From assembly GCA_949825045.1 (NCBI GenBank), contig OX463822.1, positions 1,121,001 through 1,185,000 of the forward strand: a stretch of DNA of 64,000 bases, given 5' to 3'. The position numbers were made by a program, and so were the translations under genes. Source of the stretch: Argyresthia goedartella. Its lineage: Eukaryota > Arthropoda > Insecta > Lepidoptera > Argyresthiidae. The notes under the pieces are model-generated. The model was given only the letters and a program-made list of their open reading frames with translations, ran no database searches and was not told the origin of the DNA. Shown one piece after another: positions 1-13,720 of this stretch; positions within the stretch are counted from its first letter, which is position 1; each line of letters opens with the position of its first letter.

Positions 1-358
1 TGATAGTATCGTTAAAGTAGGTAGGTACACCTTTCGGCGCAAGTTAAGGGTATACCTGCTTGATCAACAGAGACTACCATGTTCCTGTGAACCCCTCCCT
101 TATCTTAAGACCTTCCGAATGACCTTCATTGCCTTGCTAATCGCATCCTTTTTCTAAATGTTCTTGTTATTTCTGTTTGTGTCTCGTCTCGTCTTCCTCT
201 CTGGCACGTTGTTTATGTTCCGCTCTGTTCTGCCATCTTGTTTATTTCATGTGTGTTTGGTTTTTATTTGGCTGAGGGGGGCTGTGCTTATGTTTTAGTT
301 GATTGATACGTAGGTACTTATACTCATTGTTTTGACAGCATTTAAACACGTATTATAA

Positions 359-593
359 TAAATATAGTTTAAAAAAACATAAAAAACACGCTTTTGAAGC
401 ACTTCGAACTAAAAAGTTAAAAATATTTTTTAATATAACCTTAAAACAATAATGAATAAAAAATTCTATTATTATTGTGAAACAAAAAGCGTCGGGCGCT
501 CGATGTACGAAAGATATGAAACAAAGCGCCCGACGCTTTTTTTCGAAGTGCTTTAAAAGCGTGTTTTTTAGTTTTTTTTAAACTATATTTATT
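359..593. mobile_element. Foldback MITE with inner hairpin
   Basis: The outer arms are near-complementary (about 360-408 and 543-592; for example AAAACACGCTTTTGAAGC against GCTTTAAAAGCGTGTTTT). Inside is a second GC-rich hairpin, AAAAGCGTCGGGCGCTC against GAGCGCCCGACGCTTTT. There is no coding capacity. The family is not identified. Confidence 0.6.
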
Positions 594-1923
594 TTTTCAT
601 TTTTTAGTTCGAGTGCGCGAGCCGGAAAGTAAGTAGACTGTTTTGTCAATCCCCAAATACGAGAAATTAATTAATCCTGGCGATCCTAATCAGGATAATG
701 AGATAAACTTATGAAATTATTACATTGTCGCTTATTCTTGAGAAGTGTACAAAATTTGAATTGAATCTGTCCGTTTAAAGTGGGTCAAAATCGAGTCCAA
801 AGGAGTCGGTTACATACAAACAAACAAACATACAGGTGAAGCTAATAAAAGCGTGATAAAAATCAGATCATTTATCGTGGTACGTAGTTTAAATTAGATG
901 ATAGGTACATAATATGTTCTATTTACATCCAGCCGTTAGGCATACAAAATTACATGTTTGGGAAATAAGTTATTTCATATTTTTATATTTAATGAAACAG
1001 TCTACTCAGTTGTGTGATGCTGGTGAAGCCGAAATACGAGGATCTTTACACGCACGCTGATAAGATAGTGAAAATTCAAAGGTATATATTAAGGCAATAA
1101 AGCATAACTAATCACGATAATGATAGTATTCAAACGAAATTGCAAAACATACTCGCCATCCTATGATAGTAAGAAGAAATGGGGCCACATACGGGCAAGT
1201 ATAAGTACCACTTATCGCCCTTAAACATATCAATATCACATTCACATTAAACGATATTGAGTGGCATTATAAAGCGTCGAAGCTGGCTCTACAAGTTCAC
1301 AATTAGAAACGGGAACTCGTTAGTCACGTTAACTATGGCAGTCCTATCGCGGAACATCATCTGTGGTGTACACGTACAGGACAGGGAATTTCCGCAGTTA
1401 ATACCACAGATCCGAAGTCTGGGTAAGAGTTTAAGTAACTAAGCATCTATTTAGTAGTTTAATACCAGACTTTTAATGCGCTGAAACACATCATGCGACA
1501 AATGTAATGCACATCCCTTTTATGTAATTGAAGGAATGCGCGCGGAACTCGATATCGTTTAATCGTGAGCACGAGTTTGTACGCGTTAGTCGGTTGTATA
1601 ATTAGTTAATGTGATGAGTGATGGATGACAGACCTCGTACGGACTAGTTGACACACCGCAAGTACAGACCTGCATGGGGTTTTAGGTTTCTGTGCAACCA
1701 CTCTGAGCTAAACTGTTCAGTTAATTGTGAGGCTGCCGCCATGCCCAAATACATTGCAGACAGCGTTACAGAAATACCATTATAAAAACACTCGCAAGGG
1801 GTATGTAACGTTACGGTCATAGGTCTGTCTGTGGCATTGTCACAAGGTTTCATTCAAAGACCCTACGAAACATTGATACGGCCCAAGCGATTGCAGTTAT
1901 TATTGCAAGGGAAATATTAAGCC

Positions 1924-2138
1924 GCACATCAAATATCAGGGCGAAGTGGTGGGTCAGGCAGGGTAGATGAAGGGTAAAGCGAAGCGAAGCCCCCTTTACC
2001 CTTCGTGTTAGGTTGAACATGTAACAGCAAAATAAACATAAAATTTGAGTACACATAACATATTTAAAACATAAAAAGTGTTTTTGATGAACATTTTTGC
2101 TGTGAAAATATGACATGACAATGACATATTTGATGTGC
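1924..2138. mobile_element. Short TIR element (MITE), GCACATCAAAT type
   Basis: Terminal inverted repeats GCACATCAAATAT (1924-1936) and ATATTTGATGTGC (2126-2138) enclose about 190 bp. The interior carries a GCGAAGCGAAGC-rich core and a run ACATAAAAAGTGTTTTTG that recurs at 48652-48898, and a related core occurs in the MITEs near 34.9, 56.6 and 60.2 kb. Confidence 0.55.
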
Positions 2139-4654
2139 GATTAAATACTACCTTTATTGCAAGGTGCTCGTGGAGTGAAAATGAAAGAATCACTAAATGA
2201 TTATATGATACGAAAAGTGAACAAAGATTCTAAAACGTAGGAGGTATTAACCGACCCATGAAAAAAATCGCGGAATTAAATCCAACAGTGATAAACCGAC
2301 AAAAGTATCTACAGACGACTAATCTTGATCATAATCAAGGGACGCCACTCAGCATCCATTGTTAAATTAAAAGACAATCAATAGCTCAATTCTTATTAAA
2401 TTAATAACAGCTCAAAGCAGAGCTTTAAATTAATTTAAATCACGCACTTCATTTAACTAATCGATGTCGCGTTGAGATGATCAATCATCTGATAATAGCA
2501 AATGTCAGGGTCTCCGCAAGCAGCCCAAGAAGATGAAATGTACACTAATATATTAAATCTAAAGCATTAGTGTGCGACCTGGAGAACCTATCTTTATTAC
2601 CCATTCATTTTTCATAGCATTGTGAATCTTGACAACGGCAAGCAGACTAATAGGAGTCTTTAAGAGGTCTTAGCAGAAGTAGTAATGCAAATGCGCTCAG
2701 AGCATATTTGCTTGAATTGTCTGCTGAGATAACATGCTATGCTCAGCTCGGGGCAATGTCCTAGCCAGGGTTCTTTCTTACTACAAATCCTGCTGCCAAG
2801 ATTGTTATGATGAGGATGTACTATTTACGGAACGGCTAATAAAGAAACATTATGTTTGTTAAAAAAAAAAACTGGTTGAAATTAACCCGGACCCGTGCGT
2901 CGGAGGGATTCATATTTTTTTTTGCAGTAAATTATTTTGAAAACAGATTTCCCCTTCAATAATTGTAGTACACAGATAATAGTGCTTGCGTCTTGAGCTC
3001 GAATCTTTGTAAATATTGACAATGTCCACGCGCTTTTGTTCCTGGTGTTAAGAAGGCGCCATTTCGTAAGATAAAATAGTTTTATCTACGCAATGGTACA
3101 CACAAAGCCAGACTTGTTATGCTTATATCAATGAGGAAAATAGGCAAATTGGGCAGAGGGTACCACATTATCAAATTTATATTTCAGGGAGCGGTTATAT
3201 GTAGAGGTAAAAGTTCAGTTTATTTTTAAAGCAAGAAAAGTTTAAATAAATGCTCCTCTGCTAAATGTCAATGTAATATGTAGCCTTCAAACAAAAATAT
3301 TTAACTAATTTATTCACAGAGGAGTGTTATTGTTTACCGTGGTTGTGTGTGTGCATTCTGTGTCAATGCTGTTATTAAACAACGAAAATGGCATCAAACA
3401 TACGTCGTAAAACATTAATTTCTGTTATAAATAAGCCAATGCAACCAATCAGTAAGCACGATTCTGGAGTCTTGATGTTCATTTCTGGTACAAAATTGGT
3501 GTCAAGTTATTTCACGTATGATTCATAATTATATCATATCCAAGAAACCAATCGACTAATTTAAGCTACAAAACGGCTATTAATGTTGTTTAATCTGTGA
3601 CTATTGTATGGGTACCCAAATTTGTGCCTACAACTCAAGGCAAATGGGTAGGTAGTTGATGATTAAACTTTCTCAAGTTTCACTCGGCATATCTCGAGGA
3701 TGTTTGTATAGTAATACACATAACACATTTCTAAAGTGGTGCATTAAATGGGGAAGGAAACTGACAGTATTTCCACATAGACCACATAGTTTGTAATGCC
3801 GGGTTTAGAGTTCAAAGTGAGGTTGGACAAACTCTGTGATCGATCTTGCGTTCAACTCCCACAAGCCAGTCCAAACGCACCGTTCACTCACACATGGTTG
3901 CTTGCAGTTTCGACGATATTGCTGCATTTTTAAACAGCCCAGTTGCATGTATACCGCCATACTCAATCATTTAATGAACAATTAATCCGATTCCAAATTT
4001 GGATTTAGCTACAAAATGGTTCCCTAAGGAATCCCTAATTGAATAAAGAGTCCTGGTTATGGCTATGAAAGCAAGTTTAAGCAAAGAGGCAAAGAGTTTC
4101 ACTAATCAGAGAAATATATTGTCAATTCATATGTTCATTCAGATGACAGTCTGACATGTTAGAAACACACACAGTGAGCAAAACAAAAAAGTTTAGCGTA
4201 ATCGTTCCCATTAGAAACATCTATATGACAACACTACTGCATAATTAGCATACTGGCTAGGTACCATATACATAAATAAAACGTTATAGGTACTTAATCG
4301 TTACGACAAGTGTGTAGCTCCTATGTAATATTGTTGTATAGGAACTATCTGTGTATTGTTCGTGTAGGAAAATAGCTAAGTCAAATGTGACTATTAGGTC
4401 ATCAAAATAGGATAAGATTGAGATCACTGAATCATAAATGTATCGTCAGCTCCATCAGTGGTGAAACTGAGAACAAAGTCGTTCTTCACTACATTTGAGT
4501 GTTGATTAATTTCTTTCATCTACGCCCATGGCATGAATTGATTGATAAATCTAAAATTATAATGGAATAGTAGGTTTAGGTATTATCAAAATCAACCTTT
4601 ATTATATAGTCGGGCTCAAAATGGGGATATATTGGCCCAGCAGTATAGGCTTGA

Positions 4655-4945
4655 TAAAAAAACGGCCAAGCGCGAGTCGGACTCGCTCACCGAGGGTTCC
4701 ACACAATTCGTATTTTTAAGAACTCCAAAATATCTGATTTTTGCCAAATTTCGTAATTCTATCTAGGTCAACAGGAAAAACCCAATAGTTGAACCCAATG
4801 ATTCCCTTGCGAATATCAAGAAATTTCGGCAAATTGTGACTTAATTAATTTCAACTTGATAGTTCCACACATTCCTGAGAATAAGGATTTTGTCAGACCG
4901 ACCGGCAGATGGACAACAAAGTGATCCTGTAAGGGTTCCTCCGGG
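4655..4945 (+). repeat. Degenerate copy of the CAAGYGCGAGTCGGACTCG dispersed repeat
   Basis: It starts with CCAAGCGCGAGTCGGACTCG and GAGGGTTCC, and ends with a GACCGACCGGCAGATGGAC tract and AGGGTTCCTCCGGGT. This is the same end-to-end plan as the better copies at 35978-36380 and 57283-57690, but the interior is diverged. I recall this type as common in Lepidoptera. Confidence 0.5.
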
Positions 4946-6263
4946 TAAACTATACATAACATTCACCTTAACTTGGGAGGGGGAGGTGGTGTGGTGGGGA
5001 GGGGAGGGGGGAGCTCCCTTGTCCCCGTAGTATAGTTCGTTTTGGGAGGAAAAGTAGTGTTTGAGAAATAAATTATTTAATTTTTAAATTTGAGTTAATA
5101 TTCACATCATTTTCTGTGGGGCTGCGGCGGCGATAGATACACTGCTGCATCCACCCAAAAAAAAAACTATTCATATCATTGGATGTTGTTTTTATTTACG
5201 CTTCGCTCCGCCCCGCTTCGCTATGCTCCGGTTTTGCTTCTTTTAAGTTCTAACCTGATTGAAATTTAGCCACAATAACCTACTCTAGCTAAATTTGACT
5301 CAATAAATATAATAAAAAAATTGGAGTATTGAACAACTGGCTCAAAGTGGGCACAGTTGTGGCTCTGCCACCCCATATGGGAAAAGGCATGACGTTAAAT
5401 ATAATTCCACTTGAACTCAGTCTTCACATAAATGGCACAAATGAGTTTCATTTCAAGTCTTTAAATTTAAATGGTAATTATATGAAAACCGAGTGTCCGG
5501 CAATAAAAAATGCCATAAGACCGCATAGGAAGTTCTCCCCCAACCCTCTATGGGTAGCATGGCACTTTCATAGCAAAAATTAATTTCTCAAAAACTATAC
5601 ATTTCCTTGCAAACAAACTATACTTGGTGGACAGGGGAGCTCAAACTAACCCCCCTCCATTAATGTAATAATTAGAATTATGTGAATGATATCTATAGCC
5701 AACCCATTCCTCTTATATGGGAACCCTAAAACTAAGCAAAATATTACACAGTCTCATCTGTATGTATGTAGAAAGAGTTACAATAATATGAAAAGGTGTT
5801 GGATTATAACTTATTGATAAGTAAAGAATGTACCTACATTACCTACCTACTGATAAAGTTTATACTAGTGGATGATTATTTTTCTTTAATTTTATTTATA
5901 GAAAAGCCTTTCCAACAATGCATAAACTTATTGCTGATAAAATATGTTAGCTTTTTAGTACCTGGCTACAAAGGCTTTTAGTGTTGCTCTGCTTTTCCAG
6001 CCAGACATTTTATATTCAAATCCTGAATGTCTTTTCAGTTGGCACCTCCAGTCTGTACCGCTTAGAAATACCGATGATATGTATTTAGAACAGGGTTAGA
6101 ATATAATGCAAGTCTCTGCCTTAGATTGCAAGTTGCAACAAATAAGACAATACTTATCTGTTACCCATTCTTTGTAGAGAGTACAGAGAGTCACTACTTT
6201 AAGTAACAATATGTAACAATGGTTTTCTATGTTTTGCAACTATATTATAGTCTGGCCTGTTTA

Positions 6264-8559
<2,296 letters not shown>

Positions 8560-8734
8560 CATTGTAGATTAACTTGGATTATCTGGAGCTACACTAAAAA
8601 ATCACAGACAGCGCCGCAAAAGCGACCACACGAACCGACGTTTGAAACGATACTGCCGCCCCCTCTCGCGCCAGCGGCTGCGCCGGGAAACTCACGGCCG
8701 CGTTTCGTTCACTCGGTCGCGTTCCGTTTCAAGT

Positions 8735-8758
8735 CTATTCGGTTCTGCGAATTTTCAT
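8735..8758 (-). CDS. uORF 2 in calmodulin leader (7 codons)
   Basis: This is an ATG-initiated open frame of seven codons plus TAG on the minus strand, downstream of uORF 1 and about 170 nt before the calmodulin ATG. I found no other ATG between it and the main start codon in the unspliced leader. Confidence 0.35.
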   Translation of the reverse strand: MKIRRTE

Positions 8759-8809
8759 TTCCGGTTCACGTCTCGTCTCGGCGTATCTCACTGCACTCAC
8801 TGCACTGTT

Positions 8810-8839
8810 TCAGGCGCGAATGTCTCTCGCCAAGACCAT
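8810..8839 (-). CDS. uORF 1 in calmodulin leader (9 codons)
   Basis: This is an ATG-initiated open frame of nine codons plus TGA on the minus strand, inside the inferred calmodulin 5' UTR. It ends about 250 nt before the calmodulin ATG. Its peptide is too short to classify. If transcribed it could lower translation of the main frame, which is an inference. Confidence 0.35.
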   Translation of the reverse strand: MVLARDIRA

Positions 8840-8887
8840 GTCTCGGGACGCACGCTACGGGATTAGTTTTAGTCCGCAAAGGATAGT

Positions 8888-8950
8888 CGGTTTTATATCG
8901 GGTGGGTGCGGCGGGCGTCGGGACGGTAGCGGCGCGCGCCGATTGGCCGG
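8888..8950 (-). promoter_or_regulatory. Putative calmodulin core promoter with TATA and CCAAT boxes
   Basis: On the minus strand there is CGATATAAAACC with TATAAAA at 8897-8891. A CCAATC box lies about 45 bp further upstream (8946-8941) in very GC-rich DNA. The spacing and the surrounding CpG-rich block (about 8640-9130) fit a promoter for the minus-strand calmodulin gene, with a start near 8866. I saw no clear arthropod initiator, so the exact start is inference. Confidence 0.6.
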
Positions 8951-9744
8951 CGCGCACCTGCAATGCGTCAAACTGGCGGCGCTGGCCGCGGGCGGCCGTC
9001 GGCGCCTGGCCGCGGCCGGAGGCACGGAGCAGGCGGGCCCGAAGGCCCGGTTCACTGTCCGGCCCGGAGCCGCATTGCTGCGCTAGGCAGATAAGGCGGC
9101 CGCGACCCTGCTTGCCGCCCGCCCGTCGCGTCTCAACATTTCATGCGTATAACTCGCCCACTACCATTAGCATTTAGTATTGCGTCTAGAATCTGGACCG
9201 ACAGCTAATGGATGTACTCAACCACACATACCTAGGTTAATTTGCATAGCTACTTACCTACTTACTAGCTAGGTAGTTTGAAGGTCATTCAACCCTCGAC
9301 ATCACTCTTTCTACAGAAATCCAAATCAGTCTTTCGAAACCCATCCCACGATAGATCGGCGAAGAGGGATAGAGACAGTACCGCTTTTAAATAGAGCTGG
9401 GGACCTGTTCTGTTAAGGAAAACGCATATCGATTAAATGCAAGCTCTTAGGTACGATCCGACTACAGTCAACATTACATTATGATCTGTGGCTCGCTTCT
9501 CCATGAAGGAGGCAAGTTGAGATCCCTAATCTCCCACTCCACGTCCATGAATAAGAACTTGAATTTGAAAAATCACTTGCTTAGTTGACGTCTCTTACTT
9601 ATAAACTACCTACCTCCAAAATATCAGCTTCATTATTCAAGTAGTTTTTGATTCACTTAATGATAATTTAATTTATTCCTAGGCATTTTATTTATGCTAA
9701 TCATAGTGCACTGCCTACCATCTTATGATACTATTTCCTATAAT

Positions 9745-9860
9745 GACTTGGCTTGCTGGAAGAAATCTCTTTTTAGAGATAAGCTCGCCTTTATACATGC
9801 ATTTTCTTTTAATGTAACTTCTGAAATATTTGTTTGCAATAAAGATTTATGAATTATGAT
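9745..9860 (+). mobile_element. Non-LTR retrotransposon 3' UTR remnant
   Basis: The segment GGAAGAAATCTCTTTTTAGA followed by TAAGCTCGCCTTTATACAT, and AATAAAG about 80 bp later, matches a 3'-end module that recurs on the minus strand near 29090, 56840 and 62110. The adjoining stretches 9180-9744 and 9861-11066 hold nothing else I recognise apart from short CAGTCAGT and GGTTGGTT runs. Confidence 0.5.
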
Positions 9861-11066
9861 TTGAATACAAACTTCAACCCCCTATTTCAACGCATTAATT
9901 TCGCCAAATCCCTTCTTAGTGCTACACAACGCTATATACGGAACCCCTGCACAAAAGTTAATGACACTAGGACCTTCGCTTTTTGCTATGCGTTGTCAGC
10001 CAGTCAGCAAGACAATGACTCACGTCCGTCAGTCAGTCAGTCAGTTGAACTTTAAATGATATATAGGAGTGCGGTTTCGGTGTTTGTACTGTGGTTGTAG
10101 GAGGGGACAATACGGAAGCATACGTACGTAACGTACATACCTGTACCATGTACCTACAAGTCACTAGCATGTACTATATGGTATCAATCACCATTCAGGT
10201 GTTGCCTCCGTTATTGCAATGAACGCTTAGCTGTCATGCGCCTAGTTGTGTTGGTCGGTTGGTTGGTTGGTATTTTATATGATCTATGTTACAGCCAGTC
10301 AGAACGAACTCCTACACAATCTAAAGATAACGGTTATGTTTTCAGAGTTGACTGAACTTCACCAAGGCACTGTTTCGCTAGACGTTATGCGAGTGTTGGA
10401 AACAAAAATGTGATAAACCCCGCGATAAACGTCGATATTCGTTTGTGCTGAATAGACGGGCTTTCAAAAGGGGGTTGAATAAAATATCGACGGGAAGTGA
10501 TGACAAGGAGGGAGAGGTGCCTATAGGTACCAGCAGGCAGCACACGAAATATGCTGACATTATAATATCGTGTCATGTACGTCGCGTCTCGAGTTACATT
10601 AGACTTTGTACATTTTTAGACGGAAGAACTACCATATCATAGTTTAACTTTACTTGAAGAGTTAATGTGATGATGATATTACAAAATTGAAGAAGCGACA
10701 TAGATCGTTACACGAAATGGCGTGAAGGTACTGTGCAATGTTTTCGACGTGGTAGTTACCAAAAAGGTAACAAAAAATGGATTCAACCTTCAATTTGTTG
10801 TCTACCTCCTTGGTATTACCATCTTTTTATTTATAAATATCTTTTTTATCACATTCAAAATCAAATCAGAATAGAACCCCCGTCTTGGATGTTTATATGT
10901 GTGGTGTGTTACATTAATCGGTAACCACTCGCAGGTCTGTTGTTAGGATACTATACGAGGTCGATGCAGACTCACGCAGCACTATTACAAAGGTGGCGCT
11001 GGGTCTTTGTGGGTGTGTGGGAGATGAGCAGGACGTCACACCTTCCTTTCCCCTAGTGACTTCCCT

Positions 11067-11105
11067 AACTGAAGCGAACTATCCTAAGTATAGTTCGCTT
11101 CAGTT
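11067..11105. repeat. Perfect 16-bp inverted repeat
   Basis: AACTGAAGCGAACTAT (11067-11082) pairs perfectly with ATAGTTCGCTTCAGTT (11090-11105) around a 7-nt loop. It may be a very small MITE remnant or a hairpin; no adjoining gene suggests a function. Nothing else is recognisable between 11106 and 11700. Confidence 0.6.
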
Positions 11106-11846
11106 TGGGATGTTTTAAACTCGACTATGATCGTACTGCATTGGTAATAGGCACTAACTAAATCCTAGCAATAATGATTGTGGAACACGCGCCCGGAGCG
11201 TACACTGTACCTGAAAGCACACTGAAAGCGACGATACTGAACTACTGACGTCATTCATGCCTTCACCGAAATATTGAGCGGGGCACGGAAATTATCGTTC
11301 CACTGGGGAAATGGGCAAATGGGGAGTGGTCTCATTCACGTAGGTATGCCACGTTCTAGATCAGGTACACCTTCTGGACTGTTCTGCTCTTGCAAATTGA
11401 GTGACTAATGTTGAGTTTAATGTATGAATTGTAGTGTTTATTAAGATACAGCTTAGGTAGTCACCGGTGCATTTTGAACTTAGGTAGGTACTTATCCTTA
11501 AAATAGATGCTTATCAACTGTTATAACTAGTGGCTCAGTAAGCTGTAGACCTCGCCAGTGACACTTTCTTTTAATAACACTTACAAAATTAAAAATGCAC
11601 CCGGTTACATATATGGAGTAAGAAAGTAGCCGCACCAATAACTTAGTAAACTACGTTTTTACCATTCCCCCTCTGAAATGGTAGATTAAACAACAAGTCA
11701 AAAAAAGGAAATTTCATTTGAGGCACGAAGTTGGATCCCGATAGTAGCGAAGGATTCTAGAGTAGAATCCCGAGCGTAACGAGGAATTCTTAAGTAGAAT
11801 CCTGAGCGGATCGAGGGATACAAGGTCCGAGATTAAAATATTTTTT

Positions 11847-12107
11847 TCAAAAGTTGTGTACTTTACTTTTTACCATTGACTGCGAGACACACAGTGTCGA
11901 CAGCTTTTGAGTCTTGGATAATTCGTTGAAATAGTTCAGAAAAACGGTCTCAAGGTTTTTGGCGCCATTCGTGGTTTTCCAGTCACAAAACAAATTTAGG
12001 CAAATCTCCCGAGATTTTGACGGCAAAAAATTATCTACGATAATTGCTGCTTTCGAACTAAAGGATTCCGGAGTAAGTGAATCTTTTTCATCACTGGAAG
12101 AACTCAT
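11847..12107 (-). pseudogene. Tyrosine-recombinase N-terminal fragment (Crypton-like)
   Basis: An 86-residue frame has an acidic Ser-rich start (MSSSSDEKDSLTPESF) and a helical block ending NYFNELSKTQKLSTL and SMVKS. This resembles, from memory, the SAM-like core-binding N-terminus of Crypton-type tyrosine recombinases and their domesticated relatives in insects. The catalytic domain with R-H-R-Y residues is absent, since the frame stops at 11847. Just downstream on this strand (11700-11840) is a repeat block with AGAATCCTGAGCG units. I read it as a truncated mobile-element gene. A host gene exon is less likely because no splice sites or partner exons are evident. Confidence 0.4.
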
Positions 12108-12417
12108 TTTACTAGGGTAGCTAATATATTTTCAAATGAAAATTTTACAATAAGTAACATTAAGATTTTTTTTACGATAAATGACAGAAAAGAACCTATT
12201 CTACTAATTAAATCTTTAATTGGCGGATTGTGTTTGTCTTTTTTTTTGTCAATGGAACTAGCTCTATTCAGCTTGCCAGTAGTAGTTTCGTTCAGCTCGT
12301 TTATTTTAGTAGGTACATAATTCGTATATTGACGCTTGTTCCAAATTCAAATTTAATTTAATTTCTAGTGAGTAAACGAGCGTTTTATTCACTGATATCA
12401 ATGGTTAAATGCTAAAT

Positions 12418-13070
12418 ATTCGACCTCCATCTCAAAGCTGTGCAAACTCCTTGCGCAAAAATACTTGATACAAACGCCTTGTACAAAGACTACTCGACAT
12501 ACAAACTTCTTGTGCAAATAACTCCTGGAGATTTCATTGGTCGACATAGAATTTAGCATTAGAATAAAAACTGTTTTGTGTTATTTGCTGTCATTAGTAA
12601 ATAGGGCTATTTTTAATACTGTCGATTGAAAATGTATTCAAGTGATGAAGAAGAAGTGATAGCAATCGAGTTTATGAAAAATAGGGCGGCTTTTTTCGTA
12701 GTCATGGTGTAAAGTATAGTATGATATGATTTATTAATTACTGTGGACATTTTACCACACATGTATGCATACGGATACATACATACCTACTGTGGTTATT
12801 GTTTTTTTTTACAATATTTTCGAATGATTATTGTTATAACTGACATGTAATGTACAGTTACCAATAAATTATCTTATCTTATCTTATGCAACTCTTGAAT
12901 AAAACGGATTTATATCGAGGACCATGAATCACTCGCGTCGCTCAGGATTATATGAACCACTCCCTGCGGTCGTGATTCGGTTGCTAGAATCCGTCACTTG
13001 CTCATGATTCATCTATAGCCCTCGCTTTGAATCCGCCCTTTATTCACTAATTGCATAATGTACTATTATA
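12418..13070 (+). repeat. Tandem duplication A, copy 1 (with SSDEEE mini-ORF)
   Basis: This shares long near-identical runs with 13165-13720, including CTGGAGATTTCATTGGTCGA and TGTTTTGTGTTATTTGCTGT. Each copy has a short frame starting MYSSDEEEV(I/L)AIEF, here stopped after 25 codons (12632-12709). The acidic start recalls N-termini of PIF/Harbinger-type transposases, but too little is present to assign it. Copy 1 is lengthened by an inserted LINE tail at about 12717-12890. Confidence 0.6.
12717..12890 (+). mobile_element. LINE 3'-end fragment with (CTTAT)n tail
   Basis: The segment is present in duplication copy 1 and absent at the matching place in copy 2, so it is an insertion. It ends AATAAATTATCTTATCTTAT, that is a polyadenylation signal plus a (CTTAT)n tail, as expected for a severely 5'-truncated non-LTR retrotransposon. 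Confidence 0.6.
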
Positions 13071-13164
13071 CCGATCCCCCTCTAAAAATCTTATTTTAAT
13101 CACTGAAAACAGTGAATAAAAACACTTCTAATCACTATTTTGGTGTTTGAATTTAGAACACACC

Positions 13165-13720
13165 ACTATGTTCGACCCTCCATCTCAATGCTGTATAACC
13201 TCCTTGCGCAAAAAAATACTCGATAAAAACTCCTTGTGCAAAAAATACTCGGCATACAAACTCATTGTGCAAATAACTCCTGGAGATTTCATTGGTCGAC
13301 ATTTTCGACATAGTGTTTAGCATTAGAATCAAAACTGTTTTGTGTTATTTGCTGTCATTAGTAAATAACGCTATTTTTAATACTGTCGATTGAAAATGTA
13401 TTCAAGTGATGAAGAAGAAGTGTTAGCAATCGAGTTTATAAAAGAGAGGTGGCTTTTTCTCGTAGTCATGGTAAAAAGTATTATACTTTTGCAACTCTTG
13501 AATAATATGATTTATATCGAGGAACATGAATCACTCGCGTCGCTCAGGATTCTAACACTTGTATTACTAGCTAGGCTCGTGATTCAATCATCTTGAATCA
13601 CTCCCTCCCTATGGTCGTGATTCAGTCGTTAGAATACTTCACTTGCTCCTTATTCATCTATGGCCCTCACTTTAAATGCATCATTTATTCACTAATTGCA
13701 TTATATACTATTTGCGGTCT
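13165..13720 (+). repeat. Tandem duplication A, copy 2 (with SSDEEE mini-ORF)
   Basis: This is the second copy of the unit at 12418-13070. Its frame at 13390-13596 reads 68 codons from MKMYSSDEEEVLAIEFIKE before a stop, longer than in copy 1 because copy 1 has an early TAA. No catalytic motif follows. Confidence 0.55.

Larger units (their letters stand above)
8560..8866 (-). other. Cam: Calmodulin exon 1: 5' UTR ending in the ATG start codon
   Basis: On the minus strand the sequence reads CTACAATG followed at once by GTGAGT, so the donor begins at 8559 right after the start codon. The ATG joins in frame to GCA GAT CAA (A-D-Q) of exon 2. A first coding exon holding only the ATG is a known calmodulin arrangement in insects. 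The upstream limit of about 8866 is inferred from a TATA box roughly 30 nt further upstream, not from transcript data. Two short upstream ORFs lie in this leader. Confidence 0.85.
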
